DNA of 64,000 bases, taken from NCBI GenBank assembly GCA_021397845.1, contig CM038040.1, forward strand, positions 23,472,315-23,536,314, in the 5' to 3' direction. Under the pieces are notes generated by a model. The model saw only the letters and a program-made list of their open reading frames with translations, was not told the origin of the DNA and did no database searches. The first letter of the stretch is position 1. Every line of letters starts with the position of its first letter. The stretch comes from Areca catechu. Lineage: Eukaryota > Streptophyta > Magnoliopsida > Arecales > Arecaceae. Positions 25,101-37,100 of the stretch are shown here, piece by piece. The position numbers and the translations under genes were made by a program.

Positions 25101-28100
25101 GATCTTGTGGTTGAGGAGGTGACTTGTTTTGCTATGCTACATTGTTATCTATCTGCATTTTATGGTGAAGATGTGAGGAATGGGAGACCTACTGCATCTG
25201 TTTACTTTCCTTCTAGGACTTCATTCCCACATATCTTTCCTTTTACTCCTGTCTCAGGTGTCAGAACTTCAAGTGGACTTGTCTCTTTTCAGGTTGACTG
25301 CGTTTTCATTCATTACACATATCATATGGCAAACTACTTTAACATACAATCCTATTATGATGCTTTGCTTGTCTATTTGCTCAGAGTAAACAAAAGATTG
25401 GTTAATCATCTCTTAAAGTGTTGAAATCACTTAAAAAATCTGGAATTCTTTTGTAGAATGTATGTATAAAAATGGGATTTTCTTCAATGCTTTATTAGTT
25501 TTTATGGGTTGCTAGCATTATGGTAAAAGAAACTTGAAACATCACTGTGATAGTAGTGGCGTAGAAGTTTGTGAAGGAAGATGATGAACAGTCCTTTGGT
25601 GATAAAATGTCTTGGTGTATAGATTTAATGATCTGGTAAATTGTATTGTGATCTGTGCCGTCAATTTTGAAAAGACTCTAAATTTGTTTTCCACCTTGCC
25701 TTGACCTGCCCAAGTTTGTGGTTGCTGCAATTGGATGTTTGGTTAGTATTGGTGAATTTGCTCTCCATAATGAGTCTATTTGGGAATCCTAATTCTGACA
25801 GGGGGAACTAATATTGTGAGGTGATTTTTATTCCATGACTAGTTGGACCTTAGGACTTTTCTTAGGCTTTTACTCACTATAATGGAATTGGATCCTCGAT
25901 TACTAGAGATGTTCTCTTATGATTGGTGATATTTTGATGGTTGAGGGCATTGCCTTGTCCACAACGATACCAATGTGTTTAGCTGGTGAAATCTGTGTTG
26001 CTGATTTGTTTTCGTTTATAATTTGATTGAGGTTTTAAATCCCATAGAATAGAGGTGTTCTAATTTTTCCTTGGAACGGGATGCCCCGCTTTCTTGCCCC
26101 ATCCCAATGGAGGTCCCAATCATGTATCCCGATAGATATCCTCTATTTCTCTCTCTCTTTTTTTTTCTTTTTTTTGCATTTTCCTTTTTTTCTTTTGCCT
26201 ACCTTTCCTTTCCTTTTTCTTATCTCTTCCTATATTTCTTTTTCCTTTTTCCTCCGTCTTTCTGTTTTCTTTGTTCCTTCTTTCCTTCCTTTCTTTTTTC
26301 TTTCTTTCCTTTTTTCACTTTTTATTTTTCTTCACCTTTTTTCATTTTTTCTCTTTCCTTTTTCTTTTCTCTCTTTGTTTTTTTTCTCTTTGCATGGATG
26401 GGTTTCAGAGTCTCAACCCTGTCTCGGTCCTGGTTTCTTATAGGATGGGATGGCCAGGATGCCCCCCGTCAGCCAAGACTTAAAACCTTGGTTTGATCTT
26501 CTTTCACCCACTATAGCTAAAGAATCAACAGAAGTTTCTTGCTTATTAGTTATTACTCTTGTAAAAAAACATTCATCAAAAAGAAGAACGAAAACAAATA
26601 TTTATATTAGTACATGAAAGAACATTTATAGAAACATTTGGATACCTTTAAACTTATTGAGCTTTGTGTAAGTTCAATATTAAATTGAAGACATCTCCGA
26701 TTTTTGTATTTTATCAAATTCTTTCTTTGTTTTGCATCTTTTCCATGTTTTCTTAGTCTTTCGTATTTTGAAGGGCTAGAATATTGTTCTTTAAATCTTC
26801 TTGTTTCCAGACTTAAGGAGCATGCGTTCGCAAGAAAATCTCTATTTTTTTTTCACTACTATATGTTAGAAAATGTGAATTTTGCTGGGATGATATAAGT
26901 TCTTATGATTACCAAATTAGGGTAGATCAAAGGATTGAGTTCTTAAATCTTATTTATGTGCCATGTAGACGGTCGAATTGTTTTGTTTCAGGTTATTGTG
27001 AGGGCGAGCCTTGGTGCAAAGGTAGGGTTGCTCCATTGAGACCTAGGTGTCATGAGTGTGGAAACAGCCTCTCTGCATATAGGGGTAAGGCTGTATACAT
27101 CTAACCCTTCGCAGACTCTGCAATGGTGCATGCCTCATGCACTAGGCTGCCCTTTTGTATATCTTAAACCAATTGTCACACTTGTCAATTTTATAGTACT
27201 TTGACACATTTGCATGATATGGGGTACAGCTTTCTGTTTTTCTTTCACATTCACTATGGCCTATTCTGGAATAATTCATGGCTTTTTTTCTGGAGTTCTT
27301 GTATATATTTAGTGGCCTGTTCATTGGTGTTCTAGGTACATGGCTTATATTATGGACACAAATGAGGAAGAACGCATAAAGGTATGGAATTTCAGCCTTC
27401 ACCTTATCTAAATCTGTTGTGGGTTAAACTTTATGATTGTTTTTGCCAAACATCAGTTATTTTTATGCTTACCAGCTCTGTTATACCTGGTTCATGTGCT
27501 TTTAATAGTTTCTGAGTATATAATGGTTTTATCATTATATGCATGAGTGAAATAAAGAAGCCCCTTATGACCTGTCATTTATGTTATTTATGAAAGCATC
27601 ATCCATACTGGTAAAGACTTGACTCCTTGAGTGTTCTATCTATTTTTTTCTCAACATATCATCTAACTAGTGGATTATGTGGTTTTTCCAATCAGTTGTT
27701 TTTGCTTATTGTTTTTCTATTTAATGTGTTTCAGGGGAAGACTGTGGAGGTTGGCAGAGCCCATTTCGAGACAGAAAATACAAGATTTACGATTTTAGAT
27801 GCTCCGGTATTTTTCTATAAATAGTTAAAATTTGTTTTTTGTTATTGGACTAAATCTGTCCTTTCAGTAATGACTTTGAGGGTGTTGGTTTGGAGGTTTG
27901 AAGGATCTGAACTGGGAAATTCTTTTCATTTTTCAATTCCATGATTGTGTTGTATAATAATGTCGACTGAATATGTCACAACAAATGAAGTAGCAACATC
28001 TCTGGGTTACATAACAAGCTTGAAGTGGGTTATGTAACAAGATTGGTGTAAAATTACTTCCAGATCAGCATATCACAACTGTAGATGTGAAACTCTGCTT

Positions 28101-31100
28101 AAAGTCAAGGGCTTTTTTGTGACATATGGCATGGAAAGACATCTCACTGTTGTTAACTCTCATATGTAAGCTCAAATTGGTGGCTCTTATGTTTATTTCT
28201 GTTTACAACAAAGTCCCTGTTTTCCTGGTTCCTGAAGAATGCATCATGCATCAGTATTGGAGTCCTTGCGCATTTTGGAGGGATCAAATTGCGAGTGATT
28301 GCATCTTTTGTTATGTTCTGTAAGAACAGTGTCCAATCTACATGCTTTGGCTTATAAGGGATTATAGAATTTCCTTAATATATCTGCATGCATTGTTAAT
28401 GTTGGATCTTGCACATTATGAGAGTGAGTATCCCAAGTTAATTTTTAGAGTTGTTTTTCAATTACTATTGTCTATCATTGGATATCACATGATTAATTCC
28501 TATATCTTTGGAAGTTTTGTTGATAATGGTGCATCTAATTGTTATTTCTCTAGGGTCATAAAAGTTATGTGCCAAACATGATCAGTGGTGCTTCTCAAGC
28601 TGATATTGGTGTTCTGGTAAAGATCTTAGCATGTTGTTAGTTCAACATATATATGTTTTTAAAAGTTCATAGAGTAATTTTGTAATACATTACTTTGTCA
28701 AGGTTATATCTGCTCGAAAGGGTGAATTTGAAACTGGATATGAAAGAGGAGGACAGACTCGTGAGCATGTTCATCTTGCAAAAACATTGGGTGTTGCTAA
28801 GTTGATTGTTGTCATCAACAAAATGGATGATGCTACTGTGAAATGGTCCAAAGAAAGGTTTTGTTTAAGCATTCCTGTCTTTTTCTGTCTAAAGTGATTT
28901 AAATTTGTGATTTTTGCCTACTAAAGAGTGGAAGGTTTCACCCTTTATATTTTGATGGGGGCTTTTCCTTTACAGGTTTGATGAAATAGAGTCTAAGATC
29001 GTTCCTTTCCTCAAATCTTCAGGTTACTCAAGGAAAGGTAGTATATGCTCTAACTTTTCATGAGCTATTTTTATGTTTTTTTTACTTTTTCTCACAACAC
29101 TAATGTTATTCCTTATTCCAACATCTCCTTTTTGTATTCACTTTTTTTTTTTTGATCATCTCCTCATATAATTTATTTGACATTCCTGCTTTATGTAATG
29201 TTGACATTTTTATTTGTATTGTTCCAAGGTGAACTATTTTTTGGAAAAAAAGAACAACAAAAATGCAGAAGTTTCAGCAATTCTCCATGTCATAGACGTT
29301 ATGTTTTTTTTCCATATTGCAATGTTTGTTTGGTTCGTAGGAGTAAATACGATGTTGCATTTGTGCTTTGCACACTATTGCAGCATTTGTAGGATCAGAG
29401 TTTACTTTTGTTTTGGTTGTTTTGTTTTTTTTTTTTTTTGGTGGGGGGGGGGGGGGGGGGGGGGGCAGTTGGGCTGTGAGCTATTTTCATTTGTTGGGTG
29501 TGCTGTTCCTCATGATATCTTTGCTAGTTTAGTTGACTTGCAAGTTGCAACCATATAATTCGATGTTGTCTTTAAAACCTGGTTGATTGTCTGGGTTGAC
29601 CCAGTTAACCTGCCACCTGTGAAGCAGGTTGGGTCAAGGTAAAACCTGGACTTCACCAAAACCTGCCCAGACCAGTGAATCCTGTGGTGCCACTGTTCAA
29701 ACAGCCTGGATTGGATGACAAAACAACTTGTGGGTCGAATGTTGAGAAAGAATAATAAACTGAACCCTGATCCCATGTTTGTCCACTGCCTAGACAAGGC
29801 CAAGTGGGGCACCCCCTTTGTGGCCTAGGCAAGGGCCTAGGTGTAGACAACTGTTTAGGGAGGAAAATCATCCAAGAAGACCTATTTTTTTACTATATAT
29901 GGCATCATTAGACCTATTTTTCACTGTTAAAAGGCCAAAGATGAAAATCCACTGGAAGAAAGTGGAGAGCAGCAACAGCATTGCTGCCACTGCAGCAGCC
30001 AGCAGGCTGCAGGGCTGTAGCAAGGCAGCCAGTCCCCCAGCAAGAAGTAGGAGGAAAAGGAGGTGAAAAGGGTAGGGAAGCAGCAGCAATGTGCTGCAAA
30101 ACAAGTGACACCAATCATGAGGGAAGGAGGCAAGCAAAACAAAGGCTAGCAAGTACAGCAAAGGGGCCAAAAAGGGAAAAACAGGGAAAGCCGAAGGAAA
30201 AAAGAATTGGTAGAGGAAAAAGAGCAAGAAAAGTTGTGCATGTATGTAAGAGAAAGAGAGAGGTAAAAAAAAGATGTCTGGTACTAGTTTTAGCCACCGC
30301 TGCCTATGCCCAGCGCTGCTCACTGTTCCACTGATAAGCATTGATCAGCCCACTGGATTGCTCCATTGGTTGTATCCCACCACCCTTCCAGTTGTCCCAT
30401 ATGAGTTGAAATAGAGATAGAGAAATGAAACTCTTAAAGAATAATGCCCAAGTGGGCTTTTTGCCTCGGTGGCTAGCCTGATTTGGCACCTAGATGGCTG
30501 TTGTTAAATTTTTTTTTTTTTGGTTGTATGATTCTGTCTTTGTATTGGACAGCTAAGTTTAGCGAGTTTAAATAAAGGATAAATAAATAATTATTCATTT
30601 CTATATTTATTTTAAGCTATACTGAGCCAAGTATGATCGAGCTAGGCCTAGCCCATTTTTGGCTCATACATATTCTGAGCAAAAAACCCTCTCTTTTATT
30701 TAGTAGCTTATTCTTTTGCCAGCACTAATGTTCCCTTTATTGCTTAAGACTGCTCTCAGCTGACTATTGATGATCTATTAGTTGTGTACATGAGCTGATT
30801 GCATGAAGCTTAGAGCTAATGTTCCCTCTATTGTTTAAGGCAAGGTTCGCCATGTTGGAACCAGAATTAATGTCAGTCGTCTGGTGATACGGTTTGGTAT
30901 GCCCTCGTATCATTCCATATCAAGCCTGAATTGACATGGAAAAGAACATAGGGAACAAGGAGAACTGGAGAGAGGAAGTGGGGGGAGGGAAGGAGATGTC
31001 GTTGGAGGGCTGTAGAGGCCCTTGGATGACCGGAGGAGTGGGGATGTTGGAATCGAGAGAGGAAAGAAGGGAGGGAGGGAGAGAGAGGAGAGGGCAGGGA

Positions 31101-34100
31101 GATTGCAATGCCCCCGACCTGAGTTTACGGGCGTGGAACCATGAACAACTGCTGCATACTCATAGGGAAGTATCCCCATAAGTATGCAAGGCATTTAGTT
31201 GTTAGATAACCCATATAATTCTAACATACTTTGGACATGCAATGGTATTCATAGAACAACTCTTTACAATGCTTATATTTTGAAACTTTGATATTTAGAT
31301 CATCGATACATCATTCTTATACGATACATTGATGTAAATCCACTGCTCCAAGGAACTCTCTACCATCTACAGATCGGCTTTGCTTCTATGTATATGCCCA
31401 AAATATCAATAACTGTCCTAAAATCAGGATCCTTAAATCTAGAAAATATGTGAAGATTATGAGTTTCTCAACTCAACAAGTAACCAAAAACATAATCAAA
31501 GAGATTAAGCGAGTATAACAAATATCAATGCTAGATACAATAATTAGTTTAATAAAATATTATGTTTATGATTAAAGTAATACTTATAGTTTCAATATAT
31601 TGTGACATAGACATCACCATCCAAATCAAAAACTTACATATGATCTAAGGACACTTTTAGAAACCAAAATCAAACCAAAGTGATTATCCCAAAGTTTTCA
31701 TGAATATCTTGTGATCACAAATTTTCAAAAGTATTTTATCAACTTCTCAGTTTATACAATTACGGCTACATATAATCCTTGTGACGGGCTCACCCTGCAG
31801 AGTGGATCCAAAGTACCGTACTTAATTCCCATGGAGTGTGTCCAAAGTATCTGATTTTGAAACAATCAATGCCAATTGCCAACACATAACCCTTGTATGG
31901 TAGGATCTAAAACATAGGTAGACTGCGAGTTCAATATGTATACACATTTAGTTTAAGCAATCACTATTATCACATATGTAGGGTTGCAACTTATACAAAT
32001 TTGGCTCAATATGTATAATCCATAATGATGAATAATTATCAAAATTTCAATAAACAATATGCAAACATAGTTTTCCAAATTAATATATTTATATTTATCA
32101 ATATCCAAATTCTAAAGATTCATACCAATTTTTCAGAATTCGATCAATTGGAAATCATTCTAACAAAACTTATAATTATCAAATTGCAGAAATATCATGA
32201 ATACTCAAAGGTTCTAAATACAATAAATTCATGCTTCATACTTGATCCGATTTGGCAAATATTAATTTAAGATATATTTCCAAATTGTACTCATTTGTTC
32301 TTTTGTATAATTGCTTTGATTTGGTGGAGGTTACTTATGTCGCAACAGGTGGTAGATAAAGCACCTACTCGGTTTACAGGGATCCTTTAGCACCTAATTA
32401 TTCCAAAATCATAAATACATCAAATTAGTGCTTTACTCACAATTCCAAAATAATTCTACAATTTTTCCAAAATTCAAAAGTGCTAATTTTCTTCTAATTC
32501 ATAAATGCTATAAGGGAAATGGGCTATTAATCTAGTGACTTTAGCACCACTCATGATAATTATAATAGAGGCATCCTTGTCACAACTCTTCTCTTTTTCT
32601 TCTTTCTCTTTCTTTTCTTTCTTCCTCATTCTTCTGAACCAAAAGGAAATAACTAGTGGTTAGCCCTGCATTTGGCTGCCACTTGCAGCATAGTCTTGGG
32701 CTGTCGTCGCTCATGGCGTGACCATCGGTCGCCGAGGGAAAGGGGGAGAAGAGCCCAATAAGGGTTCTAACTAGTGAAATGAAGCCCTAGTTTCCTTTCA
32801 TCAAGGTAATACAAGAAATAACTATAAAAAAGTGGAAAAGAAAGGCTGACCAAAGGTCTAAGGGGAAAAAGGAAAGAGGAGTGCGGCGGTCTCGAGCACT
32901 TGGAAGAGGAGAGATTTGGACATGATAGAGAGAAAAGGGACATGAGAGGGTGATAGAGGGGAGAGGAACGAATAACAGAGAGAGGGAGAGGGATTGAGAG
33001 TGAGAAAAATGGAAGAAAACAAAGGATGAAGGGGGTTTGGGTTGGATTGTCAGTGAGGGATGAACAGTGGTGCTCTGCTTTTCCTAAATAGAGTTTGCCT
33101 CTCTTAAAATTGTGATCCCCCTTCTCCCATTATTTTTCCACTGGGATCACATGTGGATGCTGCGAATGATGTCATGGTTCGTTGCATGCAAACCCTACAT
33201 GGCATGCACGATCTAGCCTTGATCCAAAAAATAGGCTATGGGCTCGGGGTCTCATACTCGTCAGCCCTTAAAGAATAAATGGATTTGACAAGTGTAGGTT
33301 TCGTGATGGGATCATTCTTAGAATTACAAGAATAAATGTGTAGTATATTTCAATTATCTTTGAATTTAGTGTGCAAATTTCAATGACAAATTTCTTCAAG
33401 GGGGAGAATGTGAGACCTTGAGCCTAAGGCCCATTTTCTGGATTGGGCTAGATTGCATGTGCCATGCAGGGTTTGCATGTAGAGACCCAAGGATTTCAGG
33501 TCTTGACGGGATGTCCTGAGGGATATTGGGATGGGGTACCATCCCATGTGTTGGGATAGGACCGTCCTGCTAGCATCCTAATGGCCCAATCAGGATGTTT
33601 TGAGACATCCCTTGTCCTAAGTATTGGGATAGGGTAGGATGTTGGTGCATTTTGTTCCAAGAAAAAAATAGGATAATCCTATCTCATGGGATTTAAAACT
33701 TTGAGTAGAATGGTGGCGTTACTAGTGGCACTTGCATGTGATCCTAGTGAAAAAAATTAGGAGAAGGTGGGATTGTGATTTTGAGAGAGGTCTGTTTGGG
33801 AAAAATAGAGCAACGCTGTTTATCCCTTACCAGTGATCCAACCCAAACCCCTATCATTCTTCCTTTGTTTTCTTATGTTTCTCTTGCTCTCAATCCCTCT
33901 CCCTCGCTCTCTTATTTGTTCCTCACTTTTTTATCACCCTTTCATGTCTCTTTTCTCTCTATATGTGTGCAAATCTTTCCTCTTCCACAAGTGCTTGAGA
34001 CTGCTATTCTCTTCTTCCGTTCTTTTTCTTAGGCCTCTGGTATGTATTTCTTTTCCACTTGTGCTTATTTCTTATATTACCTTGGTGAAAGGGGGATTAG

Positions 34101-37100
34101 GGCTTTGTTCCATTGGTTAGAACCCTTATTGGGTTCTTCTCCCTTTTTCCCTTGGTGGTTGGTGGTCGTGCTATGGGTGGTGGTGGCTTGGGACTGTGTT
34201 GTAGGTGGTAGCTGGGTGAAGGGTGGACCACTAGTTGTTTCCTTTTGGTTTGGATGAAAGAGAGAAAAGAAAGAGAGGAAAAAGAAAGAACAAGAGAGGA
34301 AAGAGAGAAGAAAAGATAGAGCTAGGATGCCTCCTGTCACAATTAACATGAGTGGTGCTAAAGTCACTAGATTAATAGCCTATTTTCCTTAGCATTTTCG
34401 AATTAGAAGGAAATTAACACATTAGAATTTTGGGGGAAAACTGTAGAATTATTTTGGAATTGTGAGTAAAGCCTTAATTTGATGTGTTTGTAATTTTGGG
34501 ATAATTAGATTTGGAAGGACCTTTGTAAATCAAGTGGGTGGTCCACCTATCAACTATTGCAAGGTAAGTAATCTCCACCTAATCAAGGCAATTATATGAA
34601 ATAATGAATGAGTATAGTTTGGAAATGTATCTTAAATTAATATTTGCCTAATCTTTGAAAACCGTATTATTTGTTTGTTATATTGTTAAATCGGATCAAG
34701 TATGAAGCATGAATTTATTGTAATTATTGATATTTTTTACAATTTCATTATTATAATTATTTCCTATTGATTGAATTCTGGAAAATTGGTATGAGTTTTT
34801 GGAATTTCTATGTTAATAAATGTAAATATATTGATTTGGAAAATCATGTTTGCATATTGATGATTGAAATTTTGATGATTATTCATCATTATGGATTATA
34901 TATATTGTGCCAAAATTGTATATATTGCAACCCTACATATGTGATAATAGTGATTGTTTAAATTAAATTTGTGTATAAATATTGAACTTACAGTCTACTT
35001 ACATTTTGGACTCTGCCATATGGGTATTATACATTGGCAATTGGCATTGATTATTTTAGAATCTGATATTTTGAACTTACTCCACGGGGGTTAAGTGTAG
35101 TAATTTGGACCTACTCCATAAAGGTTAAATGTGATACTTGGGATCATGTTACAGGGATTATATGTGGCCATAGTTGTATAGACCAAGGAGCAGATAAAAT
35201 ATCTTTAAAAATTTGTGATTATAAAATATTACTGAAAACTTTGGTATAGCACTTTGATTTTGATATTGGTTTATAGAATTCTTTTGGATTACATTTAAGT
35301 TATTGATTTGAAAAGTTATGCCTATGTTACAGTATACTGGAGTTATAACTATGATTTTAGTTATTATACTGCTAAATCAGTTATTATTTCGAGCGATCAT
35401 TTGTTGCAATTGCTTGATGCCTTTGATTATGTTTTCGTTACTTATCGGGCTATTAGCTCATATTTTGATTTCTATATTTTTACATGTCTCGAGGCATAGA
35501 ATTGAATGAGTAGATGTTGGATTGTAAGACTAGAGCAAGGATCTAGTTAGTTATATCAGGCCAACATTTAAAATTTTGTACAACCCTTTTTATATGTAGA
35601 AATATGTGGATTATGTGAATAGAATTATCCGAATATCGAAGACATGAATGTTTTAGAATTTGAATTATTGGATCTTGAATTGTGATCCTTAGTTTGCTTG
35701 TTTTAGTATGTTATTGACAAGTTCTTGCTTTGCATGCTCGTGGGACCCTATCTTGCATGTGTGCGGTGGTTGTCGCATTCCTCGATTTGTGCTTTTTGTA
35801 GTTGGGGGCATGATACCGGCAATGGCCAGTGGTGGCTGCAGGAGGGACGAAGAGGCCTTCGGTCTTCGGATCATCAGAGGAGTGGAGAAGTTTGAACCAA
35901 GAGAGAGAGAGAGGATGGGGGAGGCTAGCAAAGGTTGGTGGTGGCCGCCAGAGGGCTACAGAGGCCTAAATCCTTCTCCTTGCCTTCCGATGACCAAAAT
36001 AGGGATGATGCCCTTGTTTTGATCATGATTTTAATTTTTTTTGCTGACTTATAGTGAAGTCAACAAATTTGTTGTCATGTTTGTCAATAAAATAAAAAAA
36101 AAGTTTAATATCCCTTCTACACCCCCCTCCGCCCCAACCAAAAAAAAAAAAAGACAAGAAACATGGGCTTCCACCCTTGTTTCGATCGGCCGACTCTGGC
36201 CTCCAGTGCTCTCAACAGGCCTTTGGAGGTGGTGCAGCTTATAAAGGCCTTCAAAGATTCTCTCTCCCTCTTCCTCTTTCCTTCTCCCTCTTGCTGGTGT
36301 TCTAGATTTCATGTTGGAACTGTACCAGTAGGTTGCTGGTGTGGTTCAGCAAGCCTTGAACCTTGGCTTAAGGTGTTGTTTTGATTTTTCTTTCACTTGG
36401 ATTGTTGAGCTTAGCTTGCTTTGTGTTGCTTTCAATCCTGGTCAAGAAAGAAAAACCTGCTTATTGCAAGTTTTTTATTCAGATTTAGCCTACATTGTAT
36501 TTGTGACTAGCCATTATATAGTTTACGGTTGTTTAGAATTTTTGTTTTTACCTTGTTCATCTCTCCATTTTCTGTATTTGGTACCTAATCCATTTCATAG
36601 CATGGTAGCACCCTGCTTTCAGCTGTCTATTGATGAATCTATTAGTTGTGTACATTTTGATCTAAGGCCTACTTAATCCAAAATCCATATGTTGTTACAT
36701 AAAACTAATTGTATGGTCATTTGTAATCGTATGCATTATCCTTCTTGGCTAGGATGTATGGATACTTAAAATTTGTATGCCATGGCCATTTCAAGTACAA
36801 ATTATATACAAATACTAATTGGGTCAAGCTGGATAAATGTTGGATAATTATTTAAGTAATTCTCGGACGGTACCAAGTATTTTCCTGGTGCATCCCTTGG
36901 TATTGACACTCAGCATAGGGGGTGTACTAAGTATCAGTTTCCTAAGAGTCTGGTATGATATGCCTGGTGTAGGTGGTATGAAGTGGTACAATCCGGTAGT
37001 TACATCCTAAGATCTCATGATTATTTAAGAGAAGGGAGAGAGAAAGATGGAAGCGGCTGCTGGACTTGGAGATAAGCATGAGGGGGATTTTTTTTTGGTT

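Larger units (their letters stand above)
23688..27335 (+). other. eRF3 intron 4 (3.6 kb)
   Basis: Contains a MITE copy expanded by a pyrimidine tract (26030-26490) and an Au SINE (about 26998-27157). The rest shows no coding signal. Confidence 0.8.

Noticed and set aside
26071..26496. Phe/Ser-rich membrane-like frames
   Set aside because: They are translations of a polypyrimidine tract inside a MITE copy in an eRF3 intron.
27001..27060. tRNA-like segment, also at 58495-58560
   Set aside because: The A and B box words belong to the tRNA-derived head of Au SINEs; no cloverleaf or anticodon stem is present.
29868..30341. A 157-residue - strand frame and overlapping frames rich in Leu/Phe or Lys/Ala
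   Set aside because: Low-complexity CAG-rich and purine-rich sequence in intron 9; several frames are open at once and none shows a family motif.
33775..34257. Overlapping + strand frames around 33.8-34.3 kb
   Set aside because: They lie in a gypsy LTR, are Ser/Leu/Phe-rich from CT-rich sequence, and have no conserved motif.
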